A stretch of DNA of 64,000 nt, taken from the NCBI RefSeq assembly GCF_030272615.1, contig NC_081413.1, positions 19,538,285 through 19,602,284 of the forward strand, read 5' to 3'. Both the position numbers and the translations under genes were made by a program. This DNA is from Cryptomeria japonica. Its lineage: Eukaryota > Streptophyta > Pinopsida > Cupressales > Cupressaceae. Of this stretch, positions 23,744 to 35,053 are shown piece after piece (the stretch's first letter is position 1; each line of letters opens with the position of its first letter). The notes under the pieces are model-generated. The model did no database searches. It saw nothing but the letters and a program-made list of their open reading frames with translations, and was not told where the DNA came from.

Positions 23744-24835
23744 CTATTCATAGCTTGGTTTGTGATCCCCAACTAGTAAGGGCTTTTGTAATTCTTGTTG
23801 ATCCAAGTCTGGGAGAGGAGTGGAAATGGAATGAGTGGATGAAATGGTAAAGCTATGTGAGTTATCAAGAGGGCTGGCGATATGCTCAATAGATTCTTTG
23901 TTGGAACAACTCTTAGGACTATTGATATCAAGAGTTGCTTGCACCACTAGAGGAGATTTGCATTCAAACTTAGTAGCCACAACACTAGGTGGTTCACTCC
24001 CAATTCCTTGCAAATTATTTATAGATTATTCTTGTCGACTAAATCTCTTAGGAGATAGTTGGAGTTGATCAAGATGAAAGATATACTCACCACATCCTAG
24101 GTCTTTAACCTTGAACTTTTCTTTGATCTCTGTTTGTTTGGATGTAGAAGCTTTCAAGGATTCTGGATCCACATATTCTGAAGAAGGAATAGCTTGTCGA
24201 TTGACTGGTATTGTTATTTCTGATCGAGGTTGCAGATTGTTGCAATATATGAATGGATTTGGGTCAGCTTTGACAGTCACTTCAACTCCATTATGTGGAA
24301 ACTTGATACATCGATGATATGTAGATGGGACTACGCTCATCTCATGAATCCATGGATGTCCTAACAATATATTGTATGTGAGATCCAGGTCTAGGACTTG
24401 ACAAACCACATCCTTTGTAACTGGACCAACTCTGAGAGGTAAGGTGATTGTTCCCTTGGATGAACGCTCTTCATCATCATATGCCTTGATGGTGATTTGA
24501 TTTGTAGAATTCACAACTTTGTCGAAATATCCCAATTGTTTAATAGTGCTCAATGTACAAATGTTTAGACCTGCTCCTCCATCTATCAGGACTCGTTTGA
24601 TTCTATGTTTGTGTATAAAGGCTTCAACATGTAGTGGTGCATTATGTGGCTGACTTATGGAGGCATCATCAGCTTCTGTGAATGTAAGGGAGTGTGGAAT
24701 GGAAAGGTATCCCACCATGGCTTGAAATTGGTCCACATTCAGATCAGTAGGAACAACAGTTTCTCTCAAGATTTTATCAAGAATGGCTTTATGTGCAGGG
24801 GATATGCGCAAGAGTTCAAGTATGGAGATGAGCAC
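23744..24835 (-). pseudogene. Gypsy aspartic protease region and spacer
   Basis: The block HVEAFIHKHRIKRVLIDGG then AGLNICTLSTIKQLGY is the aspartic protease of plant Ty3/gypsy elements, with D-G-G in place of the commoner D-S/T-G. It continues with GTITLPLRVGP, DLDLTYNILLGHPWIHEM and KFPHNGVEVTVKADPNPF, the conserved C-terminal half of the domain. A TAG at 24026 interrupts a following Ser/Pro-rich spacer that ends at 23744. The frame is the same as the gag block upstream, separated by stops near 24850 and at 25007. Where relatives continue into reverse transcriptase, this element does not. Confidence 0.88.
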
Positions 24836-25006
24836 GGGTGTCTTCCCTAACTATTCTACAAGGTCATACTCAGGTTTGGTTAATGAAGAAACAGTATTTT
24901 TAGTGGAGGCACCTTGCAAAGTGATTTTACCTCGATAGGTTGTAACATGACATTCAGAGGTAGGTTCGGAAGAATATCCAACACCTTTTAGGACAATCTT
25001 GGGTAT

Positions 25007-27148
25007 CTAAGTAGGATTCTCAGGGTTTTTGTCCTTGATGATAATAGTAGAGACATAATTGTCTATTGAGATGTGATTGATGGTTGAATCATAGTTGTAA
25101 GGTGCTCTAGTATAGTTAGTTTGATCATCTGTGGCTTTAGCTTTTCCCTTGTCATGTTTTGGGAATGGTTCCTTAAACATCTCATGTTCTTGGTTGGATG
25201 AGTGTCCCTCAATCTCAATGTCACCTCTATCAATGAGATCTTGCACGATGTTCTTCAATCGATGGCAATTTTCTATCTTATGACCCTTGCTCTTATGAAA
25301 TTCACAATACTCATCATCGTTCCACCAATTTGGTTTGACCTTTGGTTCATATGGAGGAAAATATGGAACTATGATTACCTTGTTCGCCACTAGCTTTTTG
25401 AAGACTGACTCAAGTGGTTCTCCCAATGGGGTGTATTTCCTTCGTGATCTGGAAGTTGTTTGAGTATTCACTTGATTGTTTGTAGAACTTGATCTCGAAA
25501 AGATGAATTAGGGTTGCACTATGTTGGCATCAACAACACCATCATTGACTGTGTTCTTGTTTTTATTCCAAAATCTTGGCTTGTCTTTTCCTTTAAAGTC
25601 ATCTTTGTTTTCCTTGAATATCTTAATGACTCCTTGTTCAATTAGGACCTTTTCTGTTGCTAAGCCTTTTTCAATGACGTCCTTGAAGGTGGACAAACAA
25701 GCTTTCCTTAGATCATAGCCAATGTCTTTGTTAACGTTTTGTGTGAACATCTCTACCATTTGTTTTTGTGGAATTTCACAAGAGCATCTGCAAACTAGAT
25801 TCCTCCATCTTTGTAAAAAAGATGCAAAAGACTCTCCCTCTTTTTGCTTGGTGTTGCACAAAGTAGTGACTGATATGTCTATCTCTATGTTGTAGGAGAA
25901 ATGTTGGATAAATGCCTCTGCTAAGTCACCCCATGACTTAATACCAGGTGGGAGTTGGGAGAACCATTCCATAGTTTGATCACCTAAGCTTTGTGGGAAT
26001 AATCTCATCAAATATGTCTCTTCTGAAGCTACTTCAATGCAAGCTATGAAAAATTGTCCTATGTGTGCCTTAGGATCCCCTTTTCCTCTATACTTATCAA
26101 ATTTAGGCATCACAAAGTGTGTAGGAAATGGAGGCATTGGAATGCTCTTGTCGAATGGATAAGGACATATGTCTCTCATTGTGTATGTTGGCTTCGGTGT
26201 ATTTATGTCCTCCATTTTCTTTTGTAAGTCCTTGATTTGTTGCTCCAAATTGCTCTTAGGTGGAGATCGACTTCTTGGACCATACCCCATGCTTGCGGTA
26301 CCCATTGGAAGAGGAGCATGTTGCATATATGGATGATATTGATCATACACATGTTCATATGGAGGAGGTCTATAGTGATGCTGCATATATGGAGCACTTG
26401 GTATAGATTCATTTTGAGGAACACCATATCTATTTTGTCCATGTATTCCATATTCTATAGGCATGTCATGTTCTATTGTGTTGCCCCCAAATTTGACACA
26501 GGGTTTCCTTGTGTCCAAATTTTGAGCATGCCTTTGAATATCCAATTGTTTTGGTTGATCCGTAGCTTGAGTATGTGATTGAGCATATTTGTCTACATAA
26601 GACTTCCATAATGGTCTGCGAAGGTGAGTATCATATACTTGACCATGTGTATGTGGGACCTCTGGTTTTTGAAGCAAAGATGATGGTGATTCAGGTACCA
26701 TATATGGTCCTCTATTTCCTCCACTATTAGGTCTCCTTTGATCCATGTTGGAGTGAGTTTGTTGCAAAGGTTGATTTTCCATTATTTGAGACATGTGAAA
26801 ATCATGAGGTATCTTGGCTCCACTTTGTGCCATCATTTGTAAGAAGTATTGTCTATCCCTCCTCATTATTTCCTCAACCAACCGATTGAAATGGGGATTC
26901 ATAATGGATTCTTCCACATCTGTTGAATGTATTGACAAGTTGTCCATATTGTCATTGTGTGTAGCATTGTTGTCTGTAGTGTCCGTGTTCTCAACATTTG
27001 GAATGTTTCTATAGACATCCATGTCAAGTAATGTAGTGTGATCAGTATTAAAAAAGATATCATTGTCATACTCATAAGAACTCATGTTTGCGGACTCTTG
27101 AGCCTCTTTAGTTTCTCTCCTAGATTTTTGAAGACGAGTTTCAACCAT
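25007..27148 (-). pseudogene. Gypsy Gag with zinc-finger-like tail, one internal stop
   Basis: From ATG at 27148, 546 codons are open to a TAA at 25508, and the same frame runs on to a TAG at 25007. Residues about 330-470 form the Retrotrans_gag domain: MPKFDKYRGKGDPKAHIGQF, LRLFPQSLGDQTMEWFSQLP, WGDLAEAFIQHFSYNIE, EGESFASFLQRWRNLVCRC. The N-terminal half is Asn/Gln/Pro/Tyr-rich and carries a short coiled coil (LEQQIKDLQKKMEDI). After the stop, WWNDDEYCEFHKSKGHKIEN then CHRLKNIVQDL is the C-X2-H-type motif usual in this Gag family. Gag forms the particle that packages element RNA. Confidence 0.9.
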
Positions 27149-29278
27149 GAACTAGGTATTGACCAAGATGTGTGAGACTAGATGAAAATGGAAAAAGTAT
27201 GGAAGACCAAGAGTTGGATGGAGTGTAAATGAATCTGAGGTGTACTTGCAATGTCCAAAGTGTAAGACCAAGTATGTATGTAGTAGAGTAGGTGTGGCTT
27301 CCAAAGAAATGATAGTTTCTCTTGATGAGGTAAGTTGACCTTGACTCTAAGTAAAACCAAATGAGACCCAAAGGTAAGAAACCTTGATGAGGGACCACTT
27401 AGCAAAGTATTGTTGTATGTAATGTGTTGACAAAGTATAGTGAGGACAAGCAAGTGACCTTTTGACTCAAGTTTAGACAAGTGTGAATGTAATGCAAGAT
27501 GTGAAGCAATGATGGAATGTGTGAGATCCCAAGACAGGTTGAATGCTAGATGAAACCTGGAGAAACAACCTAGGAAGCTCAAGAATTCTGAAACTGACTA
27601 TGTTTGTTTGCTAGTCTGTAAAAATTTTTGCAATTCTGAACACAGACACACCTGTATACTTCACAGATGCGGTTCCCCGACATAGACGCGGCTCTGTTCA
27701 ACACAGATGTGCTTCTGAGATTTTTTTTTTTTTGAAATGCACTATTGATTCTGGGGACATAGACGCGATTATGCCCTTCATAGACATGGTTATACGACAC
27801 AGACGCAATTAAAACAGACACAGACAAGTTTCTGTAAAATTTGTGCAATTTTTTCCAATCTGTCAAGTCGTTTTGTTGTGACCAAATCTGACTATTTGAC
27901 TATTTTTCGTGACAAGAGGACACAATGTTGATGAGGACTCAATGTTTGCAAGTGTTTAGACTGACAATGACTCCAAGAAAAGTGTGTTGTTTGATGTAAA
28001 ATTGTTTTGCATACACTTGAAGACACAAAAGACACAATGTTTTGCTATTTGGTCTTGAATGTTTGAATGTTTAAAATAAGTCAAGCACAATTCTTATGGC
28101 TGGCCAAGACAATAGTTGTTGATCCCACATGGGGTTTTACCCCCAAGGCTACGCTATTCAGAGCAGATACTTAGATGCTTGACCTCACTGGCTCCACCCT
28201 CGGCACTCACTTCTCGGGTCAGCCAAGCATTAGTCCCCACGAAAACTCCTCGTGACGAACTTTGTATCTCTACTAAGAACCGTATGTGTGTGGGCCGCTA
28301 CCAGAGGTCCGACCTCCTGCCCCAACAACTAGAAGGATTTGGGCTTCTAAAACAAAAAGGTGCTAGTAAGGGCATATGGGGAGACATAGTGTCAGTATGA
28401 ACTAATTAGCACATGTTATCCATAGTTTTCACCATGAATACATTTGTTTATAGTGGTTCGGAAGAGGTGGGTTTTCCTCGCTACCACTTGGGTCGTTCTC
28501 TTCTCACTAGTAGTCCTAATGACCACATGGGAAGACAGGCCCTCTAAAGATTAAACAAAAAGAGCCTACTGCTCAAGACACAAAAGACAATGATTCAATT
28601 TTAGTGCACCAATGGAAGTGTTTGCTAGTCTATGAAAACAAGGCACACAATAAAAATTTAAAAACCCTTGCCAAGGATCTACAACAAAAGGTTGTTAGTA
28701 GTTTGGATTGTTTCAAATAATCCCCTTCCTGCAAGCACACAAGTTAGGTAAATTTTAAACCCAAAAGACTTTGTGAAAATAGGGGCCTTCAACCAAATGT
28801 TTTGCTTCCAAGACAAGTTGCACCAATTTCGTTAGCGAGATCTAAAAATGTTAGCGCAAAATAAACCAGATCTGAAACCCAAAATGCGAAACTGGAATTA
28901 AATGAATAAACTTCAAAATTTTGAAACTGGTAAACACAGACGCAACTATCCTCAACGCAGATGCGGTTCTATGACGCAAATGCGGTTATGTGAGACAAAC
29001 ACGGCTATAAGTCACAGACGCAACTATACAACACAGACGTGACTCCAGCAATCACAGACGCGATTCCAGGGCATAAACGCAAGTTCCGAAACCTACAAAA
29101 CAAAATGTTGCCGATAACACAGACACGATTTAAGTTGTCGTAGACGCGCCAGAAAATCAAAAACGCGATCCGAAAGTACATAGATGCGGAAATACCAAAA
29201 ATACTGTCAAAAATGTCCGATCAGCAACTTCAAAAACACAAAATCTGCAACAAGGAGGTTAAATGCAAAGGGACAAGA
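27149..29278 (-). other. Gypsy 5' leader, untranslated
   Basis: This 2.1-kb stretch between the primer site and the Gag start holds two blocks of CACAGACGCGG-type repeats (27650-27830 and 28930-29190; GCGTCTGTG in transcript sense) and between them a segment (28110-28530) conserved in the element at 48846. No long sense ORF is present, although a TTTTTTTTTT run lies at 27721. Confidence 0.7.
28110..28530 (-). other. Conserved leader segment shared between gypsy families
   Basis: On the minus strand this segment shares ordered blocks with 51090-51545 plus: CCNAAGTGGT, GAACCACT, ATGCCCTTACTAG, AATCCTTCTA, TGTTGG, AAGAAGTGAGTGC or GAGAAGTGAGTGC, GGAGCCAGTG and GCCAGCC. The order and spacing are preserved although LTRs and primer sites of the two elements differ. 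Confidence 0.75.
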
Positions 29279-29296
29279 GTCCCACTGGGCATGCCA
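29279..29296 (-). other. Gypsy primer-binding site
   Basis: On the minus strand TGGCATGCCCAGTGGGAC begins three bases inside the 5' LTR and starts with the TGG expected opposite a tRNA CCA end. I do not assign the tRNA. A relative at 43380-43395 reads TAGCATGTCCAGTGGGAC. Confidence 0.75.
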
Positions 29297-29299
29297 AAA

Positions 29300-30081
29300 T
29301 GTATATGTTGAAAATGGATAACAATAATAACAAGATTGAAAGGCTAAATGAATTCAACCACCAAATCCTTTCCTAACAACAACAAAGATCCACCATAACA
29401 TATGAAGATTACCTAAGACAATGCAAATAAAATGAAATCACAAAGATTATACCATTACATGTCCAATAGGGTTTTGATCTCCATTCTTCCTATCTCCATT
29501 GATCTTGCTTGATATATTTGCTCTCAGATTTTATGTGCACAAGAGCTCAACAAAGAACGGAATGTGGTTGCAAGTAGGATCATAGTATAGTCAAGTCCTT
29601 AAGATTAGTGATTAGAATGATTGATTAGGGTTTGATAATGAAGGAAGCATCTCCTTAAATAGAAGACACTAGATGAAATGGAGGGATAAGATTGAGAGGT
29701 GTAAAAAAGGAGGTCGGCTAGGATTAGAGGGTAGGTAGAAGAAATAATAAAATAATGAAAGAGGTAGGTAGTGTAGGAATTAAGAGATGAATGACATGTG
29801 TCATGGGTAGAAAAGGATAATGAATTAATTAAATAAATAAAGATTTATTTAATTAATAGAAGAAGTGGGATCAATTAAATAAATAAAATATTTATTTAAT
29901 TTAGGAAAAGGATAATTTAAATAAATAAATGTATTTATTTAAATGAGAAATAAGGCTAGAAGAGGATAAATGAATTAATTAAATAAATAAAGATTTATTT
30001 AATTAATAGAAGAATTAGGCTTAGATAATTAAATAAATAAAATATTTATTTAATTAGACATGACAATTTTGGGTGTCTACA
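29300..30081 (-). repeat. Gypsy 5' LTR (right copy)
   Basis: 782-bp partner of 17448-18229, same termini, followed by CAAGG at 30082-30086. A minus-strand CTATTTAAGG word near 29655 and a neighbouring TATA-like word could serve as promoter elements. Confidence 0.96.
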
Positions 30082-30086
30082 CAAGG
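30082..30086. other. Target-site duplication CAAGG (right copy)
   Basis: Matches 17443-17447. Confidence 0.92.
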
Positions 30087-30826
30087 TTATCCCATCACTG
30101 GATCATATAGAATCTAAATCCATAACGCATCAAAATGTGCACTGCAAGGTAAAATGATTCCATAACATGGTTCAATTACTTTTCTCACTAATTTATCCAT
30201 CTAACATAGCCCATCCTATTGAATTATAGAATCTTTACATAGTGTACCAATCATCCATGCAAACTATTAATAAGGTCAACCATGGTCAAACTAGGTTAAC
30301 TAGGGCTTGATCAGGGAGGGGATCTACATATAACTTCAAGGACAACAAGGATAAGTTTGTTAATATCTTAACTACTAGCTCATAGTATAATTTATTCAAT
30401 GAGGAGTATATTGAGAATGTGGGGTGCTCATCATTAACCGCTTTGTAGAAGTTAATTTGATTAGGCAAGCTATCCCATAGACTATCCTTAGCCTCGAGGA
30501 TGTAGAAATTATCTTCTTCTTCTTCTTCTTCTTATTCTTTGTTTCTATTTTTTTTTAAAGTTTTAAGTATTTATTTTGAATTCCAAAGATGTTTTAAATA
30601 ACATCTATAGGTTATCATATGGATTGTTTTGGAGGGTTCGACATGGACCCTTCTCTATTTCATTTAAATGTTTTTGGATGGATGAGGGTTTGATCTCTAG
30701 GTTTGTTAATATTATATTTTTTCATGCAAGTAATGCATGATGTTTGGATTGATCAAAGAATGAAGTTCATAGTTTCAGAACAATGGGTGTTTGAAAAGAG
30801 TGTGGAAAGATCCATTGTGGTTATTA
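30087..30826. other. Unrecognised sequence
   Basis: No domain or repeat boundary is recognisable. A short (CTT)n run lies near 30510-30530. Confidence 0.5.
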
Positions 30827-31013
30827 ATCCATAGATCATTGTTCTGATTAATTAAAAAATAGGTTTTTAGGACCCGAAACCTTTACAACATAGCTAGAGA
30901 AAAAGCACCAAGAAGAACAGTACAAAAGAGACCACAAACATAAAGACTGGCCAAAAGACCAATGAATAGAAAGAACAACTTAACAAAAAAATAGCAAAGA
31001 AACAGGGAAGGCG

Positions 31014-32390
31014 CTACACAGCAATTTTCTTTAGCAAATCGTCTGCCTTTGTCACCAGCTTGTCATAGGTGGCCTCGACAGCTTTCAGGTCTTCTAGATC
31101 CTTGTTTGGTTTCTTATCCTTCCTCTTGCCTCTGGTGCGGGTTCTGGGACCTTAAGCTTCCCCTGTTCCTTCAACTTCCAGTTCTAAGTCCTGTATTTCC
31201 TTTTCATCATCCATCTTGCTGATGAGGGTGTGGGTGTTATTGGCTGAGATCTTCAAGATACTCAGGCTCTGTTCAGCAATGTTCTTAAGGCACTCTTCAA
31301 TTTTATCAACTTTGGTAACGGTGTCCAAGAGGATTTTTTCACTAGTGTCCGCAAGGCTTTTTCTGTCCAGCATCTCCTTTTCAATCTTCTCAAACCTGGG
31401 GTTGAAAGCATCTTTGATGTCTTCAGCTTTGACAATGGTGTTTTTCAAGTCCTCAATATAGTTGGCCATTGTGTTCCCCTCCCCTATATTAATGGTTTCC
31501 AGAATCAAGACTCTGTTATAGAGTTTCTTGTATTCATCCACAGCTTTCTTGTAACCATTAATGAGCCACTCCATTGTTTCCATGAAACCATGCAAGCCCT
31601 CGGGAGGAGGGCCAGATGAGGGAGCAACTTTTCCAGGGGTAACTTGTTCATCTTTGGGGATGTGGAGAGTGGAAATTATGTCGGCAGCCCTAAGAGTCTC
31701 TTCCATAGTCTCCTTTTCCAGGCTATGCTCAGCTTCTAGGGTCTTTTCTTGTTTGTCGGCTTCTAGTTCCTTACTAGTCTCCTCTTTTTTCTTGTGCTTT
31801 TTCTAGTTCTGGGTGTGGATTTTTGTTTTCTTCTTCAGCAGCCCTTTAGGGTTCTCCTTCTTAGAATCTTCTGAGTCCTCCCCTTCCAAAGAGATGCTGA
31901 TCAAGGGTTTGCTTTGAGACTTTTTTCCCTTGGATGAAGAGGGTCTTGTTTTTCTGTATTTCCTCTTCTTCTCACTTTCATACTCCGAGTCATCAAAACT
32001 ATCCTTTGTGTCAGATGAAGAGTCACTATTTGATTCCTCCTCCTCAGAAGAGGTAGAATCAGACATCTCTTCCTCAAAGTCCACATAGGGCCGCATCTGA
32101 GCAATTTGAGTGGCCTTTAAATGGTCATAAATTAGGACCATTAGGCCTTGGTGCATAGCAGTATCACCCAGGGGATTCTCTTTGTAAGCCTTAAGAGATG
32201 CGTTCATCGAACAAAGCAGGAAATAAGGGAAATTAACCTTATCATTGTGCCTAAAGTGATTTAACAGAACAAAGTGATACCCATAAACTTTCGTATACCT
32301 ACCATCTAGAGTGATATATCGCATTAAAACAAAGAGAATCTCCCACCAGGGTTTGGCAAAAGCCCTAGGCAAGTAATAGGTTTTGCTCAA
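31014..32390 (-). pseudogene. LINE third ORF, unknown protein (about 458 codons, 5' truncated)
   Basis: One frame runs from 32390 to a TAG at 31014 with only a TAG at 31803 and a TAA at 31152 inside. The N-terminal part reads MRYITLDGRYTKVYGYHFVL then LNHFRH and MHQGLMVLIYDHLKA; the middle is acidic and Ser-rich (SDSTSSEEEESNSDSSS) then Lys/Arg-rich; the C-terminal 170 residues look like coiled coil, ending with a basic TRTRGKRKDKK patch and LEDLKAVEATYDKL. A homologue lies at 41055-42246 with the same order of parts, inside a LINE bounded by duplications. I recognise no family. A nuclear-localisation-like basic patch and coiled coil suggest a nucleic-acid or particle-associated role, but that is a guess. 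Confidence 0.7.
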
Positions 32391-32392
32391 CT

Positions 32393-34605
32393 TTACTATT
32401 CGTAATGTGCTCTATTTATTTGAACATGCATTGATTTATAAGTTCATGGATTTTGAAGCTACTCTATCTTTCTTGGAAAATTGGGTTCGTAGTACATGGC
32501 ATAGTGAAGGAGGTATAGAAGTTGTTATGGTTTCTAATGGATTTTTATTTGTAGTCTTTATTAGAATTGAAGATACACACAAGACATTTGAAGGATGACT
32601 ATAATTTCACAATCAAGCAAGCTTGTTCATCAAGCCTTAACATGTTGAATTTGATATGATAGTGGAGCTTCCCTCTTGGATTTGAGTTTGGATATGTCTT
32701 CCTAAAATATCCATATAATTTTAAAGATAAAATCTTCATTTGATAGAAACATATGTACATATCTATGCATATGTACACATCAAGATTCAAAAATTGATCT
32801 CAATAATACTTTGCCTAATCCACTAAAAATTAGGTTGGGAAATACAAATTAGATTCTACATGGATTATGAAGCCATATGTCATTCGTCTCACAAGTATGA
32901 GCATCTGCAAAGAAATTGCACAAAATTCATTTTTTAGGCTCTTCCTTCCCAATAAGGTGTTTTTATGGTGAAATAAAATGGAAATACAAAAGGAAAAGCC
33001 CTAATAACTATTGAATGAAATGACTCTAATGGTTAATCCTATGAAATATTGCAAAAAATGAAGTATTAATATTCATAAAAAATGGATTTATCTAAAAAGA
33101 ATTGAAATAACATATTTAATATTCTAGGGTCTTTTAAAGATCTTGATTCTACATTGGTTGCAAAGACTCTACCTACTTTGGTTGAAAATAATTCAAATAA
33201 TTAGAACTTAGTACTCCCTAATTCTTCCTAGCTCCCACTACCAAAAATCCAAAATCTATTCAAAGTGTTGTCATAGGAAGAGTCTGGTGAGAAACATGGA
33301 AATAATTTGGTTGCTATTGATTTGAATGCTATGGATCTTATTTAGAATGATTTTGTAATTAAGGGGTCTACATATTTTTCTATACCAGTTGTCCTTTAAT
33401 ATATTGGAGTTAATGATGGTGTTAACATTTTAAAAAATTCTACTCCATTAGGTTTTCAACAAAAGACACTTAGAAAGAAGAAAAATACTGAATATAAAGA
33501 GAAAATTAAAAAGAAATATTCATTGAATCTAGAATCATTCATACTTTAGATTCCCAATTTTATCTCCTTCAATTTTTTTTTTTATCTCATAGAATGTTAG
33601 GGGTTTGGTAGCTTCCCTCATCAAAGGCTTCTCCAAGATCTCATCAAAATTCATAAACTTTCATAAACTTATATATATTTTTTTAAAGAAATAGAGCTTT
33701 CATAAATTTTGGCCATCTTAATTTTGTTGCAAAAAGGTATTCAATTCCAATGTGTGGGTGCACATGGCAACACAAGTCATTTATCTTGTTTATTACACCC
33801 TCTTATTGGTTAATGTGTAAGCATTTTTACTGTTTTTATTTCATTAATCAAATTTTACTATCCAATATTTATGTACCAACATATTTTCAAGGAAATTTTA
33901 TTTTGTGGTCCCATATTCAATTTTCCATTCAATATTTTCATATGTCCTTGGATTTTAATTGGGGACTTTAATGCTATTATTTATCTTGACGAGAAACTTG
34001 GAGGATTGAGTAGACTTTATGTTTTCTTCGACTTTGTTTTGTGAAAAAGATTTTTCTTGATCTTGTGGATATTAAACCAAGTGGAGGCAATTACACTTGG
34101 AACAAAAGTATTTTTTTTGGATCTACTTGTATTTTCAAGCATCCATATAGGTTTTAAATTTAAATTAAATAGATTAGGGATAATTTGAACTTCATTAAAT
34201 TAATTAGATTAGGGATAATTTGATCACTAGCCCATTAAATTGTCTCCATGTCTTTCATATTCTTTCAAGTTTTAATTAATTTGGATTTATCATCAAACAC
34301 TCAAGGAGAATATGCTTCTTTAGTGGTTGCAAAACAAGAGCTTGTTTAGTATTGAAATGTATGTACATTTTTTAAAAGGCATCAATTTGTTAAGTTTAAA
34401 CTAGAATAATTGAATAAATGCGGTTTTGGTAAACTTTTCTAGAAAAACAAATAGGTGCAATAATGTTGAATGGAATAAATATTAAGATTAAAGAGCTAGG
34501 TATAACTAAATAATCTTTTTTAGAGAAGTTCTCTCTTTCTAAGGAGTTTCATGAGTGAAAACTGTGAGAAGAGAACTTTTGGAAGAAAAAAGTCTAGGAT
34601 TACCT
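32393..34605 (+). pseudogene. LINE ORF1 and endonuclease remnants
   Basis: Around 32400-32600 the frame reads LSFLENWVRSTWHSEGGIEV then VMVSNGFLFVVF, matching the DUF4283-like ORF1 of the LINE at 35.4 kb. A CHSSHKYEHLQRNC zinc-knuckle remnant lies near 32880. The start of an ORF2 endonuclease (SWNVRGLG) is at about 33590, GDFNAII near 33960 and YTWNKS near 34090. A linker segment EFHEWKL-like with FWKKK near 34550-34590 marks the region before reverse transcriptase. Stops and frame changes are frequent. The copy is dead. Confidence 0.75.
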
Positions 34606-34616
34606 TATACCCCGAA

Positions 34617-34949
34617 GATCCAGAGATCTTATAAATCGAGGGACATCTGTCTTGACAATAATTAGTAACAATGTGGGGCAGCTTTGGAGGTTTGACCTCC
34701 TGCACCAACAAGAAAAAAAGATTTTTGGGTCACTAAAACAATGGTTTCTCAATGTTTCAGGGTATATTGGTGGCTATACATGAAACAGTTCACTCAATTA
34801 AGAGGCCTCCCAACCCCTTCAATTTTACACATCACAAGGATAGTGGAGGAGACATCCATCTGTATAACACATCAACACAAAGTGATAAGAGATTGTCATC
34901 AAAAACCACAATTATTTATATAGTAGATCGAAAAAAAGTACCATTAGAT
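34617..34949 (-). mobile_element. Gypsy fragment, part 1 (leader)
   Basis: On the minus strand this piece resembles the leader of the gypsy element near 28280-28460, for example around GGAGGTTTGACCTCCTGC against AGAGGTCCGACCTCCTGC. The homology resumes after the LINE at 42431, so the LINE split one fragment. Confidence 0.55.
34935..34949. other. LINE target-site duplication (left copy)
   Basis: AAAGTACCATTAGAT recurs as AAAGTACCATTGGAT at 42416-42430, one mismatch in 15. The flanking sequence on both sides is gypsy leader, supporting insertion between them. Confidence 0.8.
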
Positions 34950-35053
34950 TAAGGTAGAGAGAAAGGCGGGAATAGTAGGAACAACTAGAGCAACTAGTTT
35001 CGAATGGAGCAGGAGTAGGAAGACCAGGTGATGAAGGTTTTGGAGGTTCCCAC

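Larger units (their letters stand above)
17448..30081 (-). mobile_element. Complete Ty3/gypsy-type element without reverse transcriptase, carrying an antisense PMD gene
   Basis: Two 782-bp LTRs (17448-18229 and 29300-30081) differ at only about a dozen positions by eye and are flanked by CAAGG duplications. In element order on the minus strand: 5' LTR, primer-binding site, 2.1-kb leader, gag, zinc-finger-like segment, aspartic protease, degenerate spacer, integrase C-terminus, then a 4.8-kb 3' region ending in the polypurine tract AAAGAGGGGCAAAA. Reverse transcriptase, most of RNase H and the integrase core are missing. The 3' region carries a plus-strand two-exon PMD gene. Extra antisense PMD-bearing ORFs are known from some plant Ty3/gypsy lineages, notably Tat-like ones; the lineage here is inferred from that and from Gag and integrase tail sequence. 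Confidence 0.95.
30841..34616. mobile_element. Rearranged LINE copy, head-to-head halves (twin-priming structure)
   Basis: The left half (30841-32390, minus) is a LINE 3' end: the third ORF followed by a T/G-rich tail ending GTAAAGGTTTCGGG and TATTTTTTAATTAA. The right half (about 32393-34605, plus) is LINE 5' sequence: DUF4283-like ORF1 and endonuclease remnants. Their 5' ends abut near 32391, the structure produced when an L1-type insertion is primed twice and its 5' part is inverted. Reverse transcriptase and RNase H are missing. A candidate imperfect duplication (AATCCATAGATCAT at 30827-30840 and GATCCAGAGATCTT at 34617-34630, 11 of 14 matching) is suggestive, not decisive. Two unrelated insertions that happen to abut remain possible. 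Confidence 0.6.

Noticed and set aside
30082-34949. Continuation of the gypsy fragment gag region to the left of 34617
   Set aside because: I looked for the expected similarity to 27150-28100 and did not see a convincing match left of the LINE remnant.
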